49,283 nt of DNA, from the NCBI GenBank assembly GCA_002436765.1, contig DJNI01000032.1, forward strand, positions 4,546-53,828. The letters are read 5' to 3'. Positions 39,577 through 48,375 of this stretch are shown piece after piece. The position numbers and the translations under genes are program-made. Every line of letters begins with the position of its first letter. The stretch's first letter is position 1. This DNA is from Clostridiales bacterium UBA6468. Its GTDB lineage: Bacteria > Bacillota > Clostridia > Oscillospirales > Oscillospiraceae. Under the pieces are notes generated by a model. It worked only from the letters and a program-made list of their open reading frames with translations, made no database searches and had not been told where the DNA came from.

Positions 39577-41883
39577 ATGTACGAAGAATATTCTTCTCAG
39601 GAATTTGAAGAAAAATACACCTATTCCGGAAATTTAGGCGCATTCTGGACGCCGGAAAAGACGACTTTCCGCCTGTGGGCGCCCACGGCCGAAGCCGTTT
39701 CCATCCGCCTGTACCGCAGCGGCGACCCGGGCGCCGACGACCTTCTTGCCCAGCTTCGGATGCAGCCGGACGTCTGCGGCACCTGGACGGCGGAGCGGGT
39801 CGGCAACCTGAACGGCATTTACTACACCTACGTCGTTACCGTGGACGGCCAGACCCGGGAGGTCTGCGACCCCTACGCCAGAACCACCGGCGTCAACGGC
39901 TGCCGTGGGATGATCCTGGACTTATCCTCCGTCAATCCCCCGCAGTGGGACGCTGACGCCGACCCCCACGCCGGGAAGTCCATCACCGACGCCGTTATTT
40001 ACGAGCTGCACGTCCGCGACCTGTCCTCCGACCCCAGCGCTCACATTGCACACAAGGGCAAATTTCTTGGCCTGACCGAAACCGGCACGAAAACCCGTGG
40101 AGGCCATCCCACCGGCCTTGACCATATCAAGGCGCTGGGCGTCACCCATGTCCACCTCCTGCCGATGTATGACTTCGGCTTCACCGACGAGAGCCAACCC
40201 CATCCCCAATACAACTGGGGCTACGACCCGGTGAATTACAACGTCCCCGAAGGCTCCTACGCCACCGACCCGTTTCACGGCGCCGTCCGGGTGGCGGAAG
40301 TGAAGCGGATGGTCAAGGCACTCCACGACAACGGTCTGAGCGTGGTCATGGACGTGGTGTACAATCATGTGTACGACGCCGGGACATTCTGCTTCAACCA
40401 GATCGTCCCCGGCTATTTCAGCCGTATTAACAGCAAAGGCGAATACTCCAACGGCTCCTCCTGCGGCAACGACACCGCCTCCGAGCGGAGCATGGTGCGC
40501 AAATACATTGTAGATTCCGTCTGCTATTGGGCGGACGAGTACCACATGGACGGCTTCCGCTTCGATATCGCCAGCCTTCTCGACACCGTGACCATCAACG
40601 AGATCATGGCCGCCGTCCACCGGAAGCACCCCAACGTGATTTTTTACGGCGAGGGCTGGGATATGAAGACCGAACTGACCAAGCCCGGTGTCCAGCTTGC
40701 GGAGCAGACCAATTCCGCTTTGGTTCCCGGCTTCGGCTTCTTCAGCGACACCATCCGGGATTTGCTGCGGGGTTCTACCTTTGATAGCACCGCGCCGGGA
40801 TTTATCGCCGGTGCAGTCGTACCCAAAGAGGCGCTGGAAGCCTGCTTCATGGGGATGCCATCCTGGGCGGCTCAGCCCGATCAGTGCGTGAATTACGCCT
40901 CCTGCCACGACAATACCACCCTCTTTGACCGCATCGCCCTCACCGCCCCAAGTGCTCCCGTCGTGACCCGGATTCGGATGAACAACCTCGCCGCCGCATT
41001 TTATATGCTGTCCCAGGGCGTCCCCTTCCTGCAAGCCGGTGAGGAAATGCTTCGCACCAAGCCCGGAAAGCACGGCGGCTTCGATGACAACAGCTACCGC
41101 TCCCCGGACAGCGTCAATTCCCTGAAATGGGCGACTCTGGACAAGCCGGAATATCAGGACGTTCTCAGCTATTACAAGGGCTTGATTGCCTTCCGGAAAG
41201 CCCACGGGGCGCTTCGCCTTTCTACGCGGGAGGAAGTTCAGTACCACGTCCACCCGGTGTACTGCGAAAATGAACACTGCGTGGCGTTCCATATCGACGA
41301 ACCGGAGGGAGAGATTTTCGCCGTCTTCAACGCCGATACCCAGCCCGTCCCCATTGCCCTGCCGGATGGGCATTGGAACGTGAACATCCGGGACGGCCGC
41401 GCCGGGACGGAAACCATGGAAACGGTGTCCGGAACGGTTCCCGCCTCCCCCATTTCCGCCATGGTGCTGACCCGCAGAAAGGCGATTGAGGTCGTAGCGG
41501 GACTGATTTGGGACAAGGATAAATTTCTGATTTGCCAGCGCCCGGAAAACAAGGCTCGGGGGCTGCTCTGGGAATTCCCCGGCGGCAAGGTGGAAGCGGG
41601 CGAAACGCTGCCTCAGGCGCTCCGGCGGGAGTGCATGGAGGAGCTGGCCGTCAAGCTGGATGTCCGCGACCAATTTATGCAGGTCGAGCACAGATACCCG
41701 GACATTTTCATCCGTCTGACGCTGTTCCACTGCGTTATTGTGGAGGGTGTCCCGCAGGCGCTGGAGCACAACGCCCTGCGCTGGATTCACCCCAGTGAGA
41801 CGAATCATTTCACCTTCTGTCCCGCCGACGCGGACATTTTGGAAGAAATTGACCGGGTATACGGCGGCAAGAAGTCGCTCTGA
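39577..41883 (+). CDS. pulA: Type I pullulanase fused to a Nudix hydrolase
   Basis: A 768-residue fusion. Residues 1-110 hold a CBM48-like sandwich. Residues 120-600 are a GH13 glycosidase that debranches alpha-1,6 links in pullulan or glycogen: YNWGYDP (212-218) marks type I pullulanase; the nucleophile is Asp330 (GFRFD), the acid/base Glu359 (YGEGWD) and the transition-state residue Asp445 (SCHDN). No signal peptide is seen, so it is cytoplasmic. After residue 634 a complete Nudix domain follows, with the box GKVEAGETLPQALRRE from Gly670 and the EE at 688-689. It resembles MutT-type NTP pyrophosphatases. The two parts share one continuous frame. The link between glucan debranching and nucleotide hydrolysis is unexplained. 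Confidence 0.9.
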   Translation: MYEEYSSQEFEEKYTYSGNLGAFWTPEKTTFRLWAPTAEAVSIRLYRSGDPGADDLLAQLRMQPDVCGTWTAERVGNLNGIYYTYVVTVDGQTREVCDPYARTTGVNGCRGMILDLSSVNPPQWDADADPHAGKSITDAVIYELHVRDLSSDPSAHIAHKGKFLGLTETGTKTRGGHPTGLDHIKALGVTHVHLLPMYDFGFTDESQPHPQYNWGYDPVNYNVPEGSYATDPFHGAVRVAEVKRMVKALHDNGLSVVMDVVYNHVYDAGTFCFNQIVPGYFSRINSKGEYSNGSSCGNDTASERSMVRKYIVDSVCYWADEYHMDGFRFDIASLLDTVTINEIMAAVHRKHPNVIFYGEGWDMKTELTKPGVQLAEQTNSALVPGFGFFSDTIRDLLRGSTFDSTAPGFIAGAVVPKEALEACFMGMPSWAAQPDQCVNYASCHDNTTLFDRIALTAPSAPVVTRIRMNNLAAAFYMLSQGVPFLQAGEEMLRTKPGKHGGFDDNSYRSPDSVNSLKWATLDKPEYQDVLSYYKGLIAFRKAHGALRLSTREEVQYHVHPVYCENEHCVAFHIDEPEGEIFAVFNADTQPVPIALPDGHWNVNIRDGRAGTETMETVSGTVPASPISAMVLTRRKAIEVVAGLIWDKDKFLICQRPENKARGLLWEFPGGKVEAGETLPQALRRECMEELAVKLDVRDQFMQVEHRYPDIFIRLTLFHCVIVEGVPQALEHNALRWIHPSETNHFTFCPADADILEEIDRVYGGKKSL

Positions 41884-41925
41884 GAAAGCACCGTCAGCAA
41901 TTCTGCCAAACCGGCGAACCGATTC

Positions 41926-41954
41926 TTGACATTTGACAGCATTTTTACTATAAT
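41926..41954 (+). promoter_or_regulatory. Perfect-consensus sigma-A promoter
   Basis: TTGACA, a 17-base spacer and TATAAT, 43 bases before the cytidylate kinase-like gene. Confidence 0.93.
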
Positions 41955-41996
41955 ACGGATAGGAGAAGCCACTGCATTCTCCGAAGGAGGTTCTTT

Positions 41997-42608
41997 ATGG
42001 AAAAGAAAATCATCACCATCAGCCGAGAGTTTGGTTCCGGCGGACGCACCGTCGGCCACAAGGTCGCCGAGCGGCTGGGCATTCCCTTCTATGACAAGGA
42101 GCTGGTCAATCAGGTCGCTCTGGAGTCCGGCTTCGCCCCAAAATTCGTGGAGGAGCATGGTGAACAATCCCCCAGCACCAGCCTGTTTTCCTACGCTTTC
42201 GCCCCCCAGGGCGTTCCCGGCGTGATGAATGGCCTGTCCACAGCCGATTTTCTGTGGAATATCCAGTGCAGCGTCATTCTTCAGCTGGCGGAGAAGGGCG
42301 CCTGCGTCATTGTCGGCCGGAACGCGGACTATATTCTGAAGGATCGTCATGACGCTCTGCACACCTTTATTTTCGCGGACATGGCCTTCCGCGCCGACCG
42401 CATTGTCCATCTGTATGGCGAGTCCGACAAGAGCCCGGAAGCGCGGCTGAATGAGAAGGATAAGCGCCGCCGCGTAAACTATCAGCACTACACCGGCCGC
42501 ACTTGGGGTCAGTCCCAGAATTACCACATCTGCCTGAATTCCGGCGTCCTCGGCATTGACCAGTGCGTCGATATCATCGTCGGCGCTATGGAAAATTCCA
42601 AAAAGTAA
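41997..42608 (+). CDS. Cytidylate kinase-like protein
   Basis: A 203-residue P-loop kinase of the cytidylate kinase-like (Cmk2) family. The N-terminus MEKKIITISREFGSGGRT replaces a classic Walker A with SREFGSGG, as the family does. GACVIVGRNADYIL and RVNYQHYTGRTWG are other conserved stretches. Clostridial genomes often have it in addition to a true cmk. The phosphate acceptor is not established. Very strong promoter, monocistronic, followed by a good terminator. Confidence 0.88.
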   Translation: MEKKIITISREFGSGGRTVGHKVAERLGIPFYDKELVNQVALESGFAPKFVEEHGEQSPSTSLFSYAFAPQGVPGVMNGLSTADFLWNIQCSVILQLAEKGACVIVGRNADYILKDRHDALHTFIFADMAFRADRIVHLYGESDKSPEARLNEKDKRRRVNYQHYTGRTWGQSQNYHICLNSGVLGIDQCVDIIVGAMENSKK

Positions 42609-42621
42609 GCTACATAGGTTT

Positions 42622-42651
42622 GCCCTGCACCTTCCGGTGCAGGGCTAATTT
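42622..42651 (+). terminator. Intrinsic terminator
   Basis: GCCCTGCACC and GGTGCAGGGC form a 10-bp stem around TTCC, followed by TAATTTTT. Confidence 0.92.
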
Positions 42652-42656
42652 TTCGC

Positions 42657-43814
42657 TCAGACAGCGGCCGTTTCCTTTTCGGGGTCGCTGATGTTGATGT
42701 TGACGCCGTTGACCTCCACGTTCTCGTCGGCGGAAATCAGAATGTACTTCGCGCCGCCGATGACGCGGGTCTCGATCAGGTCGCTCCGGGCGGGGTCAAC
42801 CTTGATGACCACATCCGGGGTCTTCACCTCAAAATGCTTGTTGTCGATGATATTCTTGGGGTGCAGGTCGGCCTCGAAGCCGAAGGTCTCGTCGTAGTCC
42901 ACGCTGAATTTTGCCAGATGCTCCTGGGAAACGCCGCAGGAGGTCAGCACCTCCTTCACGTCCTCCTTGGAGATCATCAGCGGCTCCGGCACCTTGCTTT
43001 CCTTGTGCAGCTCGATGCGCTGGCACAGCTGGTCGTGGACGGTCTGCACCACGTCCAGACTGCAATCATCCCCCAGCGACGTGGTGAGCAGCGCCTCGAA
43101 GGACTTCTTCTGCTCGGCGGCGGGCTGTGGCACCGGGGTGTTGAACACCGCCTCAATCAGCGCGTCCTGAGACGCCGTGATGTCGTGGGTGTAGTACAGG
43201 GCGTTGTAAATGTTGGTCGCCCGGTCGTCAAAGGCCGGGAACAGGAAACCCAGCGCGGGGGCGGAGACCATCTGGTTCATCGCGCCGTCGTGGAACAGCT
43301 TTTCCTCCGGAACGTAGTGAAGATTCGCTTTGGTCTGCTTGACGGGGCAGATGGCGCAGAGGATGAAGGTGTAGGTCTCGTCGGAATTGTCCGCCTGAGA
43401 ATCGCCGTCCTTGCTCTTGAAGGGAATGTCGTAGCTATCGCAGCACAACAGAATCAGGTAGTTGCCCTCGATGGTGACGGTGTCGATGATCTTCTGGCAG
43501 AATTCCCGGCGAAGTGCGTCGTCCGCCAGCTTGGTTTCCCGCAAGTCCATGAGCACTTTATGCTCCGGGGAGCCTGCCACCTGACTTGTCTTGAAGGTGA
43601 TGTCAATGAGATTCTTGCCGATGGCGCCGGAAAGGGAGCGGCGCAGAAGGGCAAAATATTTGTCGGATTCATTTTCCGGCATGATGCCGGTACTCTGGCG
43701 GAACTCGGAGATGACTTCCTTGTTGTCGTTCACATAGCAGCCGTAAATGGCCGTGATATTGCTGCGATCCCGCCGCAGATGCCGCCGGATCTCGCCGATT
43801 TCCTTATCGTTCAT
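42657..43814 (-). CDS. DUF4317 family protein
   Basis: A 385-residue soluble protein of the DUF4317 family, common in Clostridia and of unknown role. It begins MNDKEIGEIRRHLRRDRSNI with the characteristic YGCYVNDNKEVISEFRQS. No membrane segment, no known catalytic motif. The C-terminus is a beta-strand-rich piece with VVIKVDPARSDLIETRVI. It is monocistronic, with an extended -10 promoter on the minus strand and its stop close to the convergent terminator. Confidence 0.85.
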   Translation of the reverse strand: MNDKEIGEIRRHLRRDRSNITAIYGCYVNDNKEVISEFRQSTGIMPENESDKYFALLRRSLSGAIGKNLIDITFKTSQVAGSPEHKVLMDLRETKLADDALRREFCQKIIDTVTIEGNYLILLCCDSYDIPFKSKDGDSQADNSDETYTFILCAICPVKQTKANLHYVPEEKLFHDGAMNQMVSAPALGFLFPAFDDRATNIYNALYYTHDITASQDALIEAVFNTPVPQPAAEQKKSFEALLTTSLGDDCSLDVVQTVHDQLCQRIELHKESKVPEPLMISKEDVKEVLTSCGVSQEHLAKFSVDYDETFGFEADLHPKNIIDNKHFEVKTPDVVIKVDPARSDLIETRVIGGAKYILISADENVEVNGVNINISDPEKETAAV

Positions 43815-43849
43815 GGTTTTCCCTCGCTTGTATGTTGAAATGCGCGGAC

Positions 43850-43858
43850 ATTATATCA
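43850..43858 (-). promoter_or_regulatory. Extended -10 promoter of the DUF4317 gene
   Basis: TGATATAAT on the minus strand is a perfect extended -10, 36 bases before the start. No good -35 is seen. Confidence 0.6.
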
Positions 43859-43880
43859 CAGGTCAGCGGAAAAATCCAGT

Positions 43881-43914
43881 CAAAATCGAAGGCGGGCGTA
43901 AACGCCCGCCTTCG
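43881..43914 (-). terminator. Intrinsic terminator after the sigma-partner gene
   Basis: CGAAGGCGGGCG and CGCCCGCCTTCG form a perfect 12-bp stem with loop TAAA; on the minus strand ATTTTG follows. Confidence 0.85.
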
Positions 43915-43919
43915 TCATG

Positions 43920-45908
43920 TTATATCTCCGGGAGTGCCTTCGCGTTGCAATCGCTCATGGTCATGCGGGGATAGGTGTCCGCAATGCGCTGATATTCTTC
44001 GTATGTAATGGGTGTCAGGTCTTGCTTTAGGGGGTCAAAATCTCTGTCCCGGTACCATTTGACGTTATCGATGTAGTTAATGTAAGCAATGCTCTCTATC
44101 GGGACTGCTGTTTTGTTTTCCACCTGATAATAGGTGGTGCCGGTTCCGCCGGAGCCTCCGCTCAAGTACTCCAGAACATTTCCAGCACACAAATAAAGGA
44201 ACCCGCTCAGAATCTCCCGTGCAGTGCCGTTCTGAACGACTGCCACTTTACAAAGTCCCCAGTCCCTGTTAAACAGCAGCAGTTCATCCTGCCCGTCGCC
44301 GTCCAGATCACGAAGTGCATAGTAATTTACGACGATTGTCTGATCCGTGGCAACTGCGGAAAGATACGCCTTGTAATCGGCCAGTTCCGGGTCATAGCTC
44401 TCGGCACTGTTTTCTGCGAATGGCGTGATGGCTATGGGAAGACTGGCAGCAGCGCTGTAAATTTCATCCTCCGTCCAGTTTTCGTCGGTGATCGGCGCAA
44501 GATCATTCTCGCCCGTCCCCCGGAACCATGGGTGATCCGGGTCTTGCATCGCGTCAAACCGGATAAGGCTGTCCGTGACCAGCCGCCCTTTGCTCAGGTG
44601 GCAGTACACATAGTCCGTGGACGCAGCGCTGTTCGACCCGATGTTCAGGATGCGGTATCCTTCCCGCAGCTCATAGGAATTCCGATCCCAGCCGGTGAAC
44701 ACATGCACCACATTGCCGTCCACCAGAGAATACAGGTCGTAAATGACCTGCCGTTCGGCGTCGTTGGTGATGATAAGCTCGTCCGTACCATCATTGTCCA
44801 GATCAAGGAGCGCATAGCCCAGCTCGCTGGGGGTGGTTACGTAGCTCACCAGAAGGCTGATATCCGCGTTGATGCATTCCTCCCCGCCCCAGTGTTCCGT
44901 AAGGGCGGTGGTATATTTGGCGATGAGCGGCTGGTAGGCTTCCGGAATCGCGGTAGCGTTCTCGGTGGGGGCGGTGGTTTCGGCGGGGTCGTTCCGGGTT
45001 CTTGGCGCGAGGGACAGGTCAAAGGTGTTGGCAAAGGCTTCCAGCGTCGCCTTTCCCGTCTGGCTGTCTCCCGTCGTGGCGTTCATCACCACGATCACGA
45101 CAACGGAGTCGCCGGTGTCCGTCAGCACAAGGGAATTGTTCTGCCCCACGGCAATGAGAACGTCCGTCCCGGCGGTGGTGACGAAATTCGACCACTGGTA
45201 GCCGCTGGTATTCTCGATTTCCCAGTAAGCCGTGGAGAGGGTCTGCTTCATGGCGCGGTACGCCCGGTATTCTATGGGGTAGTCCACGCCGCTGACCGTG
45301 GTCGCGCCCCAGAACTCAAAATTGCCGTCGGCAGAATAGCTGGGGTTGCTGGTGGTCACGTCCCCGTTCCCGGAGTCCTTGACCATGCTTCTGACATTCA
45401 GTGCAGTGAACATTTCTTCGGTCGTATCCGGGGAAATCCCGTTTCCGACCTTGTTCAGGCCATATTTTGTGCAGATTTCGTCCACCTTCTGCGCCATTTC
45501 CGTGTTCCGGCAGCCGTAGGCGCGGTAGGCTTCGGAGAGGGTTTCGTCTACGTCGCCTGTTGCGTTGTAGCTCTGGACGTAGTCCTTGATCTCCATGCTG
45601 GCCTTGTAATTCGCCGAGGATCGGAGGCTTTCCAGCGTCAGCGGCGCGGCGGGGACATTGGACACGGACGGCGAAGCCTTATCCATCCGTCCGATGACAA
45701 AAATACCCAGCAGCACCACCGCAAACAGCGCCGCGGCGGCGGGAATGATCGTCCACCAGCGGGAAGTCGATGCTTTCTGCTGATGTGCGCCCCGGCGATG
45801 GGGTTTTTCGGCGGGAAGCTGGGCTTCCAGAGCCGCGCGCATTCTGGCAATCTGGGCGGAAGTGGGGTTGACCGTGTTCAAAGCGTCACAAATCACTTGG
45901 CTTTTCAT
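43920..45908 (-). CDS. Anti-sigma-like membrane protein with calcium-loop repeats
   Basis: A 662-residue membrane protein. Residues 1-50 are cytoplasmic and would face the sigma factor. One helix lies at about 52-72 (WWTIIPAAAALFAVVLLGIFVIG). The remainder is extracellular with a DUF-like region to about 310, a Thr/Pro linker, then two repeats containing LLDLDNDGTDELII and LRDLDGDGQDELLL, Asp-rich loops of the FG-GAP or EF-hand style that may bind calcium. The start overlaps the sigma gene by 4 bases. It probably holds the sigma factor and senses an outside signal. The cytoplasmic part lacks a clear zinc-binding anti-sigma motif. Confidence 0.75.
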   Translation of the reverse strand: MKSQVICDALNTVNPTSAQIARMRAALEAQLPAEKPHRRGAHQQKASTSRWWTIIPAAAALFAVVLLGIFVIGRMDKASPSVSNVPAAPLTLESLRSSANYKASMEIKDYVQSYNATGDVDETLSEAYRAYGCRNTEMAQKVDEICTKYGLNKVGNGISPDTTEEMFTALNVRSMVKDSGNGDVTTSNPSYSADGNFEFWGATTVSGVDYPIEYRAYRAMKQTLSTAYWEIENTSGYQWSNFVTTAGTDVLIAVGQNNSLVLTDTGDSVVVIVVMNATTGDSQTGKATLEAFANTFDLSLAPRTRNDPAETTAPTENATAIPEAYQPLIAKYTTALTEHWGGEECINADISLLVSYVTTPSELGYALLDLDNDGTDELIITNDAERQVIYDLYSLVDGNVVHVFTGWDRNSYELREGYRILNIGSNSAASTDYVYCHLSKGRLVTDSLIRFDAMQDPDHPWFRGTGENDLAPITDENWTEDEIYSAAASLPIAITPFAENSAESYDPELADYKAYLSAVATDQTIVVNYYALRDLDGDGQDELLLFNRDWGLCKVAVVQNGTAREILSGFLYLCAGNVLEYLSGGSGGTGTTYYQVENKTAVPIESIAYINYIDNVKWYRDRDFDPLKQDLTPITYEEYQRIADTYPRMTMSDCNAKALPEI

Positions 45909-46393
45909 CTGTCAGCACCTCCTAACATGGTCATAAGCTGCTTTCTTGCCCGGGACAGACGGCTGCGGACGGTGCTTTCCGGACAATTCAGGTGGGCAGC
46001 GATCTCCGCAGTGGTGTATCCCTCGTAGTAGTACATATAGACGACGTCCTTGTAGTCCTGAGGCAGCGCCAGAATGGCGTCCAGCACGTCATTTCCCGTC
46101 TCCGTCCGCTCCTGGGGCAGGGACGTGTAATCGTCTATGTTCTCATTTTTTCGCCACCACTTTTTCAGGGTGTCCTTGCAGAGATTTGACGCCGTGATGA
46201 TGAGCCACGCCTTTTCGTGGCGTTGGTCTGCAAAGGGCTTTCCGTTGGACATCAGCCGCAGGAAGGTCTCCTGGGTCATATCCTCTGCTTCCGGGGCGTT
46301 TTTCATGTATGCGTAGCAGACACGGTAAACGGTGTCTACCTGACGGTCATAGATTTCCATGATTTCTTTGTTGGTGCGCAGCAAAGTAGGCAT
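45905..46393 (-). CDS. ECF-type RNA polymerase sigma factor
   Basis: A 162-residue extracytoplasmic-function sigma factor. Region 2 contains YDRQVDTVYRVCYAYMKN and EAEDMTQETFLRLM; region 4 has the HTH TTAEIAAHLNCPESTVRSRL for -35 recognition. ATG 46393 is preceded by GGAGGGGAAGG. It overlaps the membrane partner by 4 bases and probably regulates its own operon. A promoter of ECF type lies upstream. Confidence 0.92.
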   Translation of the reverse strand: MPTLLRTNKEIMEIYDRQVDTVYRVCYAYMKNAPEAEDMTQETFLRLMSNGKPFADQRHEKAWLIITASNLCKDTLKKWWRKNENIDDYTSLPQERTETGNDVLDAILALPQDYKDVVYMYYYEGYTTAEIAAHLNCPESTVRSRLSRARKQLMTMLGGADR

Positions 46394-46417
46394 TTGCCTT
46401 CCCCTCCTCTCGGTTAA

Positions 46418-46446
46418 GAAACGATTGAGCCGGTCAAAACGTTGCA
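46418..46446 (-). promoter_or_regulatory. Candidate ECF-type autoregulated promoter
   Basis: On the minus strand TGCAAC followed by GTTTT, and CGTTTC after 17 bases from the first box, resemble ECF promoters (AAC-type -35, CGT-type -10). It lies 25 bases before the sigma start. Confidence 0.5.
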
Positions 46447-46463
46447 AGGGCGGATATTTTTTC

Positions 46464-46502
46464 GCAAAAACGCTGTCATCCCGCCGCAGCGGGATGACAG
46501 CG
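46464..46502 (-). terminator. Intrinsic terminator of the recA-pgsA operon
   Basis: CGCTGTCATCCCGC and GCGGGATGACAGCG form a perfect 14-bp stem around CGCA; TTTTTG follows on the minus strand. The outer ten pairs are identical to the spoVAC terminator. Confidence 0.92.
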
Positions 46503-46510
46503 CTTTCTTT

Positions 46511-47041
46511 TCAGCTCCACAGGCATTTCCAATTCTTAACAAAATATTCCGCGCCGGAATAGACCGTGGTGACGACAATGACGCCGATGACGACCCAGTT
46601 GAGCACGGCCATACCGGGCAGCGCCATCATCACGCAAAGCCCTACCATGGTGCTGGCAGTCTTGACTTTGCCGCTCCATCCGGCGGCGATCACATGCCCC
46701 TTCTGGACGGCGATCAGCCGCAGTCCCGTCACGGCAAATTCCCGGGTCAGCACGATCATCAGCGCCCAGGCGGGGAACACGCCCCACTGGCAGAACATGC
46801 ACATGGCAGCGATCACCAGCAGCTTGTCAGCCAAAGGGTCAAGGAATTTTCCAAAATCCGTGACCTGATTGTAATGTCGGGCAATGTAGCCGTCCAAGGA
46901 ATCCGTCAGGCTGGCAACGATAAAAATAGCGAGGGAAATGTACATCCACATCCCCGGCACGCCGCCGGATAAGTACATGGTCACCATAAACGCCGGGATC
47001 ATTGCCACCCTCACCAGCGTAATTTTGCTTGCCAGCGTCAT
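46511..47041 (-). CDS. pgsA: CDP-diacylglycerol-glycerol-3-phosphate phosphatidyltransferase
   Basis: PgsA makes phosphatidylglycerol phosphate, the first committed step to phosphatidylglycerol. The 176 residues carry the catalytic motif Asp47, Asp50-Gly51, Ala54-Arg55, Gly64, Asp68, Asp72 (SLDGYIARH, TDFGKFLDPLADK). Several membrane helices follow. It overlaps rimO by 4 bases (ATGA), and the rimO-pgsA order is common in Firmicutes. A GGAGGAAG ribosome site supports ATG 47041. Confidence 0.94.
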   Translation of the reverse strand: MTLASKITLVRVAMIPAFMVTMYLSGGVPGMWMYISLAIFIVASLTDSLDGYIARHYNQVTDFGKFLDPLADKLLVIAAMCMFCQWGVFPAWALMIVLTREFAVTGLRLIAVQKGHVIAAGWSGKVKTASTMVGLCVMMALPGMAVLNWVVIGVIVVTTVYSGAEYFVKNWKCLWS

Positions 47042-48372
47042 GCTTCTTCCTCCACTACATAGCCGCACAGATCACCGTCGGTGCAGCCGTCAATTTTTAC
47101 CATAACAAAATCGCCCTCATGAACCGGCTCGTCGGACGCGATCCAGACCCGGCCGTCAATGTCCGGGGAGTCGGCGAAGGTGCGGCCGTAGAACTGCCCG
47201 CTTTCCTCGTCGTAGCCGTCCACCAGAACCTCCATGGTCTTGCCCAGCTTTTCGGCGTTGTAGGTGTCCATGATCTCCGATTGCAGCATTTCCACGATCT
47301 CCGCCCGCTTGACGGCGGTGTCCGTGTCCACATGCTCCATCTGCGCGGCGGGGGTGCCTTCCTCCGGCGAGAACGCAAAGGCGCCCACCCGCTCCAGACG
47401 TTCTTCCCGCAGGAAATCGCACAGCTCAGCAAATTCTTCCTCCCCCTCACCGGGCAGGCCGGTGATCAGGCTTGTGCGGATGACCAGTCCGGGAATTCCG
47501 GCTCTCAGCCTTGCGAACAGGGCTTTCAGGAACGCCCCGTCGCCCCGGCGGTTCATCAGCTTCAGGATCTTGCTGTTGCAGTGCTGGATGGGGATGTCCA
47601 GATATTTGACGATCTTCGGCTCGGAAGCCATGACCTGAATGAATTCGTCGTCGATTTCGTCAGGATAGACATAGTGGACGCGGATCCAGTGCAGTCCATC
47701 GATCTCGCAGAGCTTCCGAAGAAGCTCCGGCAGAAGCCGCTTGTGGCCGGGCAAGTCCGTGCCGTAGCGGCTGGTGTCCTGGGCGACCACGATCAGCTCC
47801 TTCACGCCGCTGCTCGCCAGCATCCGGGCTTCGTAAAGCACGTCGTCCATCTGGCGGCTGCGGTATTTGCCCCGAAGGGAGGGAATGACGCAGTAGGAGC
47901 AGTGGTTGTCACAGCCCTCGGCGATTTTGATAAAGGCGTAATGCCCCGCCGTGGTCATGATGCGTCCCGTTTCCACTTCCGGTGCGTCGATGGAACCAAA
48001 GTCCACCACCTGCTCCCCTTCCAGCAGCTTTTCAATGGCGGGAACGATTTCCGTGTAGCTCCCGGTACCCAGAATGCCGTCCACTTCCGGCATTTCCTTC
48101 AGAATGTCCCCCTGATACCGTTGGGACAGGCAGCCGGTGACCAGAATTTTGCCCACCAGCCCCTCCGCCTTCAAAGCGGCGGTCTGCAAAATGTAGTCGA
48201 TGGCCTCGGATTTTGCCGAGTCGATAAAGCCGCAGGTGTTGATGACCACCACGTCGCTGCCGACAATGTCCGACTTGACGGTATGTCCCGCCTCCTGCAC
48301 CCGATACATCATCCGCTCGCAGTCCACCTGATTCTTGGCGCAGCCGAGGGAGATAAAACCAATATTTGCCAT
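47038..48372 (-). CDS. rimO: Ribosomal protein uS12 methylthiotransferase
   Basis: RimO adds a methylthio group to an Asp of ribosomal protein S12. It is a radical SAM methylthiotransferase, 444 residues. The N-terminal UPF0004 domain has ISLGCAKNQVD and NTCGFID with three Cys, and CLSQRY. The radical SAM motif is CDNHCSYCVIP near residues 154-164. A C-terminal TRAM domain follows. AGGAGG lies upstream of ATG 48372. It overlaps pgsA and lies 3 bases after recX. Confidence 0.96.
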   Translation of the reverse strand: MANIGFISLGCAKNQVDCERMMYRVQEAGHTVKSDIVGSDVVVINTCGFIDSAKSEAIDYILQTAALKAEGLVGKILVTGCLSQRYQGDILKEMPEVDGILGTGSYTEIVPAIEKLLEGEQVVDFGSIDAPEVETGRIMTTAGHYAFIKIAEGCDNHCSYCVIPSLRGKYRSRQMDDVLYEARMLASSGVKELIVVAQDTSRYGTDLPGHKRLLPELLRKLCEIDGLHWIRVHYVYPDEIDDEFIQVMASEPKIVKYLDIPIQHCNSKILKLMNRRGDGAFLKALFARLRAGIPGLVIRTSLITGLPGEGEEEFAELCDFLREERLERVGAFAFSPEEGTPAAQMEHVDTDTAVKRAEIVEMLQSEIMDTYNAEKLGKTMEVLVDGYDEESGQFYGRTFADSPDIDGRVWIASDEPVHEGDFVMVKIDGCTDGDLCGYVVEEEA

Positions 48373-48375
48373 AAT

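Noticed and set aside
39922..41808. 628-codon frame opposite the pullulanase-Nudix gene
   Set aside because: Antisense shadow in GC-rich DNA; the sense frame has intact catalytic motifs throughout.
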